Assembly: GCA_944321755.1 (NCBI GenBank)
Contig: CALUMM010000013.1
Location: 1 to 54,605 of the forward strand
DNA from: an uncultured Alistipes sp.
GTDB taxonomy: Bacteria > Bacteroidota > Bacteroidia > Bacteroidales > Rikenellaceae
Length of the DNA: 54,605 nucleotides
Reading direction: 5' to 3'
Within the stretch, counting starts at the first letter, position 1; each line of letters opens with the position of its first letter. The notes under the pieces were generated by a model. It made no database searches and was not told the origin of the DNA. It saw nothing but the letters and a program-made list of their open reading frames with translations. A program made the translations under genes and the position numbers. Below are positions 30,966-38,260 of the stretch, piece by piece.

Positions 30966-32954
30966 ATGCGCAAGTTCATCATCGCACTCCTGGCCGGTAT
31001 CGCACTGATGTGCTCTCCCGACGCCCAGGCCCAATACAACCGGGAATACTTCTTCTGGATGGGCCGCTCGTGCATGATGAACAACGACTACCAGGAGGCC
31101 ATCCGAACGCTCAATACCCTGCTGCGGTTCGATGAGGACGCCTTCGAGGGTTACTTCCTGCGCGGTATCGCCAAATACAACCTCGACGACCTGTTAGGTG
31201 CCGAGGAGGACTTCTCAACCGCCATCCGCCTCAACCCCGTCTACACGCAGGCATACACCTACCGCGCCATCACCCGCTCGCGCCTGGGGAATTACGACGA
31301 CGCCCTGCAGGACTTCCGCGAGGCCATCGAGCTCAGACCCGACCTCCCCGGACCCTATTACAGCCGCGGCGTCACACGCCTGCTGAACCAGCAGTTCAAG
31401 GAGGCCATCGAGGATTTCGACAAGTTCATCCGACAGGAGAACAAGGTCGCCGACGCCTTCATCTGCCGCGGATTGAGCTATCTCCACCTCAAGGATACCA
31501 CCCGGGCCTACGAGAACTTCAACACCGCCATCCGCACCAACCGCGAAAACCCAAACGGGTACAACCGCCGCGGAGGGCTCTATCTCGATCAGGAGCGTTA
31601 CGAAGAGGCCGAGGCCGACTTCAACAAGGCCATCGAGTGCGACTCCTCGTACCTGCTCTCGTTCTTCAACCGCGCCCTGGTCTACAACGCCACCAACCGC
31701 CCGATGCAGGCCCTGGCCGATTTCGACCGCGTTATCCAGCTCGACTCGACCAACTCGCTCACCTACTTCAACCGCGCCATGCTCCGCACCCAGATCGGGG
31801 ACTACAACCGCGCCCTGGAGGATTACGACCGCGTGGCCCTCTATTCGCCGAACAACGTGCTGGTCTACTACAACCGCGCCGGAGTGCACGCCCAGCTGGG
31901 TGAGATCGAGGAGGCCGTCAAGGACTACTCCTCGGCCATCGAACTCTACCCCGACTTCGCCAACGCCTACATCTACCGCGGACGCCTGCGCGAACTCCTC
32001 CAGGATTCAAAAGGGGCCCGCAGCGACCGCGAAACCGCCCAGCGTAAAATCGCCGAGTACCGTTCGCGCCTGAGCGACAGCACCTATTCGATCTTCGCCG
32101 ACACCACCCAGCGCTTCGACCGCCTGCTGTCGTTCGACAGCAAGTTCGCCGGAAGCAGCTTCGACCGCATCACGGGACACAACGGCGGCCACGAGGAGAT
32201 GCGTCTGCTGCCGCTGTTCAAGTTCACGCTCATGCGCCCCGACTCGCTGCCCGAAATCCGGCCCTACCGCCCGCAGCGCATCGAGGACTTCAAGAAGCGC
32301 ATCGGAAACGAATACCTCACCCTCTCGTGCCGCGAAAGCAACATCGCACCCGATACGCTCGTGATGCTCGACAAGGAGTATGCCCTCCACCTCAAGAACG
32401 GAGACACGTCGTGGACCCGGCTCTTCGAACGCGGCGTCTCCCAGTCGCTCATCAAGCAGTACACCAATTCGGTGAACACCTTCTCGACGGCCATCGAGCT
32501 CAACCCCTCGAATCCGTTCCTCTACCTGAACCGCTCGACAACACGCGCCGAGATGATCGACTTCATCTCCTCGATCGACAACTCCTACCAGCGCATCTCG
32601 ATCGATTCGGACCCCGCGAACCGGCTCAACAACAACTCGAAACGAACCTACAGCTACGACGAAGCCGTGGCCGACCTGAACAAGGCCGTGAAGCTCTTCC
32701 CGGACTTCGCCGAAGCCTACTACAACCGCGCCAACCTCCAGGCCCTCTCGGGCAGCCTCCCCGAAGCCTACGAGGACTACTCGAAGGCCATCGAACTGAA
32801 CCCCTCGTTCGCCGAAGCCTATTACAACCGCGGCGTGATCCAGATCTTCATGAAGGATACCCGAAAAGGGTGCCTCGACCTCTCGAAGGCCGGAGAACTC
32901 GGCATCCTCGAAGCCTACGAGGTCCTCAAACGCTACGCACATCTCGAAGACTAA
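30966..32954 (+). CDS. exported tetratricopeptide-repeat protein
   Basis: 662 residues with a Sec signal MRKFIIALLAGIALMCSPDA then QAQ. About ten TPR units fill the N-terminal 350 residues (for example GYFLRGIAKYNLDDLLGAEE, AYTYRAITRSRLGNYDDALQ, YYSRGVTRLLNQQFKEAIED, YYNRAGVHAQLGEIEEAVKD); after a ~130-residue linker with DTLVMLDKEYALHLKNGDTS further TPRs resume to the C-terminus (AYYNRANLQALSGSLPEAYE, AYYNRGVIQIFMKDTRKGCL). Probably a periplasmic scaffold for protein complexes; partner unknown. First gene of an operon with an MFS transporter (17-base gap) and a membrane protein. Confidence 0.9.
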   Translation: MRKFIIALLAGIALMCSPDAQAQYNREYFFWMGRSCMMNNDYQEAIRTLNTLLRFDEDAFEGYFLRGIAKYNLDDLLGAEEDFSTAIRLNPVYTQAYTYRAITRSRLGNYDDALQDFREAIELRPDLPGPYYSRGVTRLLNQQFKEAIEDFDKFIRQENKVADAFICRGLSYLHLKDTTRAYENFNTAIRTNRENPNGYNRRGGLYLDQERYEEAEADFNKAIECDSSYLLSFFNRALVYNATNRPMQALADFDRVIQLDSTNSLTYFNRAMLRTQIGDYNRALEDYDRVALYSPNNVLVYYNRAGVHAQLGEIEEAVKDYSSAIELYPDFANAYIYRGRLRELLQDSKGARSDRETAQRKIAEYRSRLSDSTYSIFADTTQRFDRLLSFDSKFAGSSFDRITGHNGGHEEMRLLPLFKFTLMRPDSLPEIRPYRPQRIEDFKKRIGNEYLTLSCRESNIAPDTLVMLDKEYALHLKNGDTSWTRLFERGVSQSLIKQYTNSVNTFSTAIELNPSNPFLYLNRSTTRAEMIDFISSIDNSYQRISIDSDPANRLNNNSKRTYSYDEAVADLNKAVKLFPDFAEAYYNRANLQALSGSLPEAYEDYSKAIELNPSFAEAYYNRGVIQIFMKDTRKGCLDLSKAGELGILEAYEVLKRYAHLED

Positions 32955-32971
32955 TTCAAATCAAATAACCC

Positions 32972-34339
32972 ATGACAGCAACTATCCAACGCAAACTCAA
33001 CGATTCGCCTGCGGCCCGATGGACGGCGCTGATCCTCATCGCCCTGATGATGTTCTTCGGCTACATGTTCGTCGACGTGATGTCGCCGCTCAAATCCCTC
33101 ATCGAATCCGCCCGCGGGTGGGACAGCGGAACGTTCGGAACCTATGCCGCTTCGGAATACTTCCTCAACGTCTTCTTCTTCTTCCTGATCTTCGCAGGAA
33201 TCATCCTCGACAAGATGGGAATCCGGTTCACGGGACTCCTCTCCGCCTCGCTGATGGTCATCGGCGCCTCGATCAAGTTCGTCGGAATCTCCGACTGGTT
33301 CCAGACCACGGCCTTCTGCGCATGGCTCGACAGCTGGTGGGCGGCATTCCCCGGAAGCGCCAAAATGGCATCGCTCGGATTCATGATCTTCGGATGCGGA
33401 TGCGAAATGGCCGGAACTACCGTCTCCAAAGCCATCGCCAAATGGTTCGAAGGTAAGGAGATGGCTCTCGCCATGGGACTCGAAATGGCCATCGCCCGTC
33501 TGGGCGTCTTCGCCGTCATGTGGCTCTCGCCCATGATCTCCAACCATTTCGACAAGTCGGTCGTGGCGCCCGTGGCATTCTGCACCGCCCTGCTCGTCGT
33601 CGGACTGCTCTGCTACACCGTCTTCGTCTATATGGACCGCAAACTCGACCGCCAGCTCATCGCCGCCGGAGAGATGAAGGAGCAGAAATCCGCCGATGAA
33701 GAGTTCCATGTCAAAGACCTCGGACTCATTTTCCGCAGCAAGATGTTCTGGCTCGTAGCCCTGCTGTGCGTGCTCTACTACTCGGCCATCTTCCCCTTCC
33801 AGCGATACGCCCCCAACTTCCTCGAAGTAACCCTCCAGGTCGACGCCGGAACCGCTTCGCAGCTCTTCAGCTGCTTCCCGATCCTGGCCATGATCCTCAC
33901 ACCATTCCTCGGCGCCATGCTCGACTACCGCGGCAAAGGAGCCACGATGCTCATGGTCGGAGCCATCATCATGATCGCCTGCCACCTGAGCTTCGCATTC
34001 CTCCTCCCCGCATTCCCCTCGAAGTGGCTCGCCCTGCTGCTGATCGTCACGCTCGGCGTCTCCTTCTCGCTCGTCCCCGCAGCACTCTGGCCCTCGGTCC
34101 CGAAGATCATCGACACAAAGGTCCTCGGTTCGGCATACTGCCTGATCTTCTGGATCCAGAACGTCGGACTCTGCCTCGTGCCGCTGCTTATCGGACTGGT
34201 CCTCGACGCTACCGGAGGCTATACCGTGCCGATGATCATCTTCTCGACATTCGGCATCCTCGCCTTCATTTTCAGCTTCTACCTCAAGATAGAAGACCGC
34301 AGAAAAAATTACGGACTCGAAAAACCAAATATCAACTGA
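32972..34339 (+). CDS. MFS transporter
   Basis: 455 residues, about twelve hydrophobic spans (first ARWTALILIALMMFFGYMFV; last PMIIFSTFGILAFIFSFYLK), with a charged central loop DRKLDRQLIAAGEMKEQKSA separating two six-span halves. MFS-type loop motif ILDKMGIRFTGLLSAS lies between spans 2 and 3. The overall pattern reminds me of the MFSD1-like group, whose animal member carries dipeptides, but the substrate cannot be told from sequence by eye. Inner membrane. Followed after 3 bases by a membrane-protein gene. Confidence 0.88.
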   Translation: MTATIQRKLNDSPAARWTALILIALMMFFGYMFVDVMSPLKSLIESARGWDSGTFGTYAASEYFLNVFFFFLIFAGIILDKMGIRFTGLLSASLMVIGASIKFVGISDWFQTTAFCAWLDSWWAAFPGSAKMASLGFMIFGCGCEMAGTTVSKAIAKWFEGKEMALAMGLEMAIARLGVFAVMWLSPMISNHFDKSVVAPVAFCTALLVVGLLCYTVFVYMDRKLDRQLIAAGEMKEQKSADEEFHVKDLGLIFRSKMFWLVALLCVLYYSAIFPFQRYAPNFLEVTLQVDAGTASQLFSCFPILAMILTPFLGAMLDYRGKGATMLMVGAIIMIACHLSFAFLLPAFPSKWLALLLIVTLGVSFSLVPAALWPSVPKIIDTKVLGSAYCLIFWIQNVGLCLVPLLIGLVLDATGGYTVPMIIFSTFGILAFIFSFYLKIEDRRKNYGLEKPNIN

Positions 34340-34342
34340 CCT

Positions 34343-34978
34343 ATGGACAATCTGAACTTCTCGTGGAAACAGACTACCGGCGATCTCTACAAAGCCGTAA
34401 AGATCTACACCTTCGCAGCCATCGCCGCTACGATCTTCGGATTCATCGCATCGATCGGAAGTGCCGCATCGGCCCTCATCTCCCTGGCCGGAGGCAGCCT
34501 CTCGGGTGGAGGGTTCGGCATCTGGAACGTGCTTGAGATCCTCGCCACCGTGGCCGTCATCTACGGATACTGGCTCTTCATCAAATCCCTCGACATCTTC
34601 AAACAGCAGGTGAACCCGGCCGACGCTCCGCGCATCGGATCGATCCGCACCGCGACGATCCTCTCCATCGTGGCCGCCATCGTGGCCTGCATCCCGATGC
34701 TGGGACTCGTCGGAGGCATCCTGAACCTCATCGCGTGGATCCTCCTCCTGATCGCCTATGCAAACCTGAAGAGCTCCGTGACATTCCCCGAAGGGGCGCG
34801 CCGCGGCATGTCGAAACTCTTCACGGCCATGATCCTCGGAATCATCGGATGGGTGATCGGCCTTATTCCGGTGATCGGCGACGCCATCGAGGTGATTCTC
34901 GAAATCGTAGCCTTCATCCTCGTCCTCCTGGGCTGGAAGAATGTTTCCGAGTCGGAGGAGCCGGCAGCCAAGGCCTGA
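34343..34978 (+). CDS. polytopic membrane protein of unknown family
   Basis: 211 residues with about five hydrophobic spans: AAIAATIFGFIASIGSAASA, IWNVLEILATVAVIYGYWLF, ILSIVAAIVACIPMLGLVGG with ILNLIAWILLLIAYANL, AMILGIIGWVIGLIPVIGDA and IEVILEIVAFILVLLGWK. Acidic C-terminus ESEEPAAKA. No catalytic motif. Because it starts three bases after the MFS gene it is probably translated from the same message and could assist or accompany that transporter. Confidence 0.8.
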   Translation: MDNLNFSWKQTTGDLYKAVKIYTFAAIAATIFGFIASIGSAASALISLAGGSLSGGGFGIWNVLEILATVAVIYGYWLFIKSLDIFKQQVNPADAPRIGSIRTATILSIVAAIVACIPMLGLVGGILNLIAWILLLIAYANLKSSVTFPEGARRGMSKLFTAMILGIIGWVIGLIPVIGDAIEVILEIVAFILVLLGWKNVSESEEPAAKA

Positions 34979-35103
34979 TCGCCGAAGGCCGTGCGCCACA
35001 CGGGCCGGGTATCGCGAACCGACCGAGAGTTTGTTATCGAGTCCGACAACTCCGGCGGCAACCACTCCCCGGGCGCACAAGCCTGACAAAGGCTTCCGAA
35101 CCG

Positions 35104-35141
35104 AAAGGGACGGAACCCGAAATTGGGTTCCGTCCCTTTTT
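35104..35141. terminator. bidirectional terminator between the MFS operon and the GT4 gene
   Basis: AAAGGGACGGAACCC, 6-base loop, perfect complement, then TTTTT; the A run on the other side allows use by the convergent glycosyltransferase unit too. Confidence 0.88.
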
Positions 35142-35172
35142 CATGCTCCGAACCGGAGCCTGACGCCGACCG

Positions 35173-36315
35173 TTACCGCGCGGCTACCAGGTCGTACAAT
35201 TCCAGGATGCGGCTGCACATCTCCTCCCACGAGAAACGCCGCCGCTCCTCGACGCTGTTCCGCCGGAAACGCTCCAGCGAATCCCCTTCGTACATCCGTT
35301 CGATCGCCGCAGCAACCCCTTCGGCCGTCGGCGGGCAGACATACCCCACCCGGCCGTCCGGAACAATCTCCGCCAGCCCCCCGACGTCCGTAACGACCAT
35401 CGGCACGCAAAACTGATAGGCAATCTGCGTCACGCCGCTCTGCGTCGCCGTCTTGTAGGGCTGGACCACAAAATCCGCCGCCGAAAAGTAGTATTTCACC
35501 TCCTCGTCCGGCACGAAACGGTCGTGAAGCAGCACCTCCTCCTGCAGGCCGTGGTCCGCAATCTGCTTCAAATAGGGCTCCCTGGCCGTGTAGAACTCCC
35601 CGGCCACGATCAGCCGGCGGCCCTCCGTGCAGCCCTTCCGCCTGAGCGCCGCCCAGGCATCCAACAGCAGGTCCAGCCCCTTGTAGTCGCGGATCAGCCC
35701 GAAAAAAAGCACATACCGCACCTCGGGATTCAGCCCCAGACGCACGCAAGCCTCCGAACGTTCGACCCGTTCGCCGAAATTCTCGAACAGCGGGTGCGGC
35801 GAAAACAAAGCCGGAACAGACGTATAGGCCGCAAGTTCGCGGTGGACCTGTTCGGACATGTAGATGAAGCCGTCGACCGAATGCAGAAAATAACGGTTGC
35901 AGGGGCGGTCGATCAGGTGGTGTTCGTGGGGTTCGACGTTATCGATCTGGCACAGCACCTTCGTGTGGCCGTTGCGGCGCGCCAGGCGTGCGATCGACCC
36001 GAAGCAGGGCGCCATGAAGGGCGTCCAGTATTTCATCAGCACGAAATCCGGGCGTTCGCGGCAGATCCGGCGCCCAACCCGCCACCAGTTCAGCGGATTC
36101 ACCGTATGGACGCACCGCGTGATGTGCAAATCGGCCGGAGCCGGGGTCGTCACCGTCTGGCTCTTCCCCGGGAAAAGCAGCGACGGATATTGCAGCGTGA
36201 AGGTCCGGATATCAACCTCCGCACCCCGGCGCTGGAACGTCCGCGCCAGGATCTCCAGAATCGACGCCAGGCCGCCCCGATACGGGTGGGCGGGACCCAC
36301 AATCGTGATTTTCAT
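35173..36315 (-). CDS. GT4-family glycosyltransferase
   Basis: 380 residues, GT-B fold. N-terminal Gly-rich start MKITIVGPAHPYRGGLASIL, acceptor domain with NPLNWWRVGRRICRERPDFV; donor-binding half begins about 195 with VRYVLFFGLIRDYKGLDLLL, then RRLIVAGEFYTAREPYLKQI, YFSAADFVVQPYKTATQSGV and VVTDVGGLAEIVPDGRVGYV, the usual E-x7-E-like region. Transfers a sugar from a nucleotide-sugar to an acceptor, probably in glycolipid or surface-polysaccharide synthesis; the exact sugar is not predictable. Its ATG overlaps the stop of the acyl-ACP thioesterase gene (ATGA), so both are made from one message. Confidence 0.9.
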   Translation of the reverse strand: MKITIVGPAHPYRGGLASILEILARTFQRRGAEVDIRTFTLQYPSLLFPGKSQTVTTPAPADLHITRCVHTVNPLNWWRVGRRICRERPDFVLMKYWTPFMAPCFGSIARLARRNGHTKVLCQIDNVEPHEHHLIDRPCNRYFLHSVDGFIYMSEQVHRELAAYTSVPALFSPHPLFENFGERVERSEACVRLGLNPEVRYVLFFGLIRDYKGLDLLLDAWAALRRKGCTEGRRLIVAGEFYTAREPYLKQIADHGLQEEVLLHDRFVPDEEVKYYFSAADFVVQPYKTATQSGVTQIAYQFCVPMVVTDVGGLAEIVPDGRVGYVCPPTAEGVAAAIERMYEGDSLERFRRNSVEERRRFSWEEMCSRILELYDLVAAR

Positions 36316-37052
36316 CGCTCCGGGGCGTTAAACCACTCCACGCTGGCCCGGACCGCCGCCGTGCCGTCGGCCGAAATCTCGAACAGCGCCAAGCGTTCCC
36401 GCAACTCGCAACCCACCGTCAGCGTCTGCCCGAAACGGCTCTCCTTCAGGAAGTGGATGTCGAGCCGCACCGGAGCCTCGCACGTCAGCAGCTCCACCGG
36501 CAGCATGTCGAGCATCATCTCGATATAGCGCATCGTATTGACATGGCGGTTGAAGTCGATGTCGCTGTAGACCACGCGGTGGTCGGAACGCTGCGTGGGC
36601 GTCACCTCCCGGATCTTCCGCGGCTTCTCAGTCGGAGGCGGTACCGGAACCACCGCCCCGTCGTGCTGGCGCCCGACCCACGAGAGATCCACCGCCGAGC
36701 GCGTCGTCAGGTCGATCATCGCCCACTGCGTCACGGCCCGTCCGAATTCGCGGCCCGCAGCGTCGGTCAGCGTGAAGTTGCGCGTCGACAGAACCCGGCC
36801 ATAGTCGCTGATCCACGTCGCCACCGTATAATCCGTATACTGTTCGGGGCGGCGGTCGATCTCAACGGCCATCCGCGACAGCACCCACGAGTGGTTGTCG
36901 GCATTGAGCACATCCACCCCGAAACCCTTGCCGTAGGCGTCCAGGCCCGCCGTATTGAGAATCGAAGAGCCCAGCGACGCAAAGGTCGCACGGAGCGTGA
37001 AGTCCACCTCCTGCGGCTCCACCCGATAGTTGTAAAGCGATTTCTCTGCCAT
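36312..37052 (-). CDS. acyl-ACP thioesterase
   Basis: 246 residues from ATG 37052 (MAEKSLYNYRVEPQEVDFTL). Double-hotdog FatA/FatB-like enzyme that releases fatty acids from acyl carrier protein. N-terminal hotdog: FASLGSSILNTAGLDAYGKG and NHSWVLSRMAVEIDRRPEQY; C-terminal hotdog: HRVVYSDIDFNRHVNTMRYI, which holds the conserved D-x-N-x-H-V-N catalytic segment. A longer frame upstream to 37289 crosses the promoter and is rejected. Promoter TATATTTG at 37072-37079 lies 19 bases ahead. Co-transcribed with the GT4 gene. Confidence 0.93.
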   Translation of the reverse strand: MAEKSLYNYRVEPQEVDFTLRATFASLGSSILNTAGLDAYGKGFGVDVLNADNHSWVLSRMAVEIDRRPEQYTDYTVATWISDYGRVLSTRNFTLTDAAGREFGRAVTQWAMIDLTTRSAVDLSWVGRQHDGAVVPVPPPTEKPRKIREVTPTQRSDHRVVYSDIDFNRHVNTMRYIEMMLDMLPVELLTCEAPVRLDIHFLKESRFGQTLTVGCELRERLALFEISADGTAAVRASVEWFNAPER

Positions 37053-37071
37053 ATGCGATTGTTTTCTGATA

Positions 37072-37079
37072 CAAATATA
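37072..37079 (-). promoter_or_regulatory. -7 promoter element TATATTTG for acyl-ACP thioesterase
   Basis: TAnnTTTG match on the minus strand 19 bases ahead of the ATG at 37052. Confidence 0.7.
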
Positions 37080-37215
37080 CGCTTTTTCCAGAATCCACGG
37101 CCCGGATCGAGACCAAAACCCCGGTCCGAAAGCCGATCTTCCGCCCCGGCCAAAACCCGCCCGGGTGCGATTCCGCCGCCCGGATGCCAATCCAAAGCAG
37201 CCTTCAGCGCGAAAA

Positions 37216-37250
37216 TTTATCGAAAAACGATAAATATTATTTGTTTTTCG
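37216..37250. promoter_or_regulatory. overlapping inverted repeats at the DUF2975/XRE promoter
   Basis: TTTATCG-AAAAA-CGATAAA (37216-37234) and CGAAAAAC-N14-GTTTTTCG (37221-37250) overlap each other, and the second covers the -33 element TTTG at 37240-37243. Such symmetry fits a dimeric HTH repressor; the XRE protein encoded two genes on is the obvious candidate. Confidence 0.5.
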
Positions 37251-37269
37251 AAATTTTCTCGTATCTTTG
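37240..37269 (+). promoter_or_regulatory. promoter of the DUF2975/XRE pair
   Basis: TTTG at 37240-37243, 18-base spacer, TATCTTTG at 37262-37269, 25 bases ahead of the ATG at 37295. Confidence 0.8.
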
Positions 37270-37294
37270 CTCTCGCAACAACAAACCACAAGCC

Positions 37295-38005
37295 ATGCAG
37301 AACAAAAAATCGCTTCTCAAACGGCTGCTGTTCCTCTACATCGCCCTGTTCCTCGTCATCGTAACGGGCCTCGTCCACAGCGTGCTGGGATCCTTCGGTC
37401 GCGGAGCCCAAACCGGTATGGAAATGGGCGCCGAAATCGCTGAAAAAATCCAACAGGGGGATCCCCGGATGATCTACCTGCTCGGGGATGTCCATATCCT
37501 CAAAACGCCCGAAAAGGAAGCCCCGATCCGCATCGGATCAACCGAAATCAACCCCGTCGTCACGCAGCTCAACTTCATCGTCAACGAACCCGCAAACGGC
37601 ATATCCCCGGCCGGTATCGTCTTCCGATCGGTCGGCGGAAGCCCCTGGCTCTACTTCTTCGCGCTCTTCATCCCGCTGTTGCTGCTGGCCGTCATCATCC
37701 TGATGATCATGATCATCCACTCGCTGCGCCGCTCCATCCGCGAAGAGCGGCCGCTCGACCCCCGCAACGTCTGGTACCTCCGAACCATCGGACTGCTCAC
37801 CATCGTCTCGGAACTCGTCAACGGAGGTCTCGGACACTCCATGAGCCTCCGCGCCGCCGAACTCCTCGCCAACAGCGGATACACCGTCGATACGGCCTTC
37901 GACATCTCCTACTCCATGATCATCATGGGGATCCTGATCCTCTTCTCGGCCGAGGTCTTCGCCATCGGCCAAAACCTCAGCGAAGAGCAGAAACTAACCA
38001 TCTAA
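37295..38005 (+). CDS. DUF2975 membrane protein
   Basis: 236 residues from ATG 37295 (MQNKKSLLKRLLFLYIALFL). Four hydrophobic spans: residues ~11-30, ~118-138 (LYFFALFIPLLLLAVIILMI), ~165-180 and ~210-228 (YSMIIMGILILFSAEVFAIG). Between the last spans is the DUF2975 pattern LRRSIREERPLDPRNVWYLR and the C-terminal VFAIGQNLSEEQKLTI. The long periplasmic loop between spans 1 and 2 makes it larger than minimal family members. Paired with a small XRE regulator gene 11 bases downstream, a widespread arrangement in which the two are thought to act together; mechanism unknown. Confidence 0.88.
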   Translation: MQNKKSLLKRLLFLYIALFLVIVTGLVHSVLGSFGRGAQTGMEMGAEIAEKIQQGDPRMIYLLGDVHILKTPEKEAPIRIGSTEINPVVTQLNFIVNEPANGISPAGIVFRSVGGSPWLYFFALFIPLLLLAVIILMIMIIHSLRRSIREERPLDPRNVWYLRTIGLLTIVSELVNGGLGHSMSLRAAELLANSGYTVDTAFDISYSMIIMGILILFSAEVFAIGQNLSEEQKLTI

Positions 38006-38016
38006 ATACCGTCACC

Positions 38017-38238
38017 ATGGCCATAATCATCAATATCGACGTCATGATGGCGAAACGCAAAATCTCGCTCGGAGAACTCGCCGAGCGCGTCGACATCACC
38101 CCGGCAAACCTCTCGATCCTCAAGAACGGAAAGGCCCGAGCCATCCGATTCTCGACCCTCGAAGCCATCTGCCGCGAACTCGACTGCCAACCCGGCGATA
38201 TCATCGAATACCGCCCGGATACAACCGAAAACCAATAA
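38017..38238 (+). CDS. small XRE/Cro-type HTH regulator (YozG-like)
   Basis: 73 residues, a bare helix-turn-helix: MAIIINIDVMMAKRKISLGE, LAERVDITPANLSILKNGKA (recognition helix around ITPANLSILKNGK), FSTLEAICRELDCQPGDIIE. It is the usual partner of DUF2975 proteins. Likely binds the inverted repeats upstream of its own operon. Confidence 0.92.
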   Translation: MAIIINIDVMMAKRKISLGELAERVDITPANLSILKNGKARAIRFSTLEAICRELDCQPGDIIEYRPDTTENQ

Positions 38239-38260
38239 CTCATTTAATAAAAACACTCGA

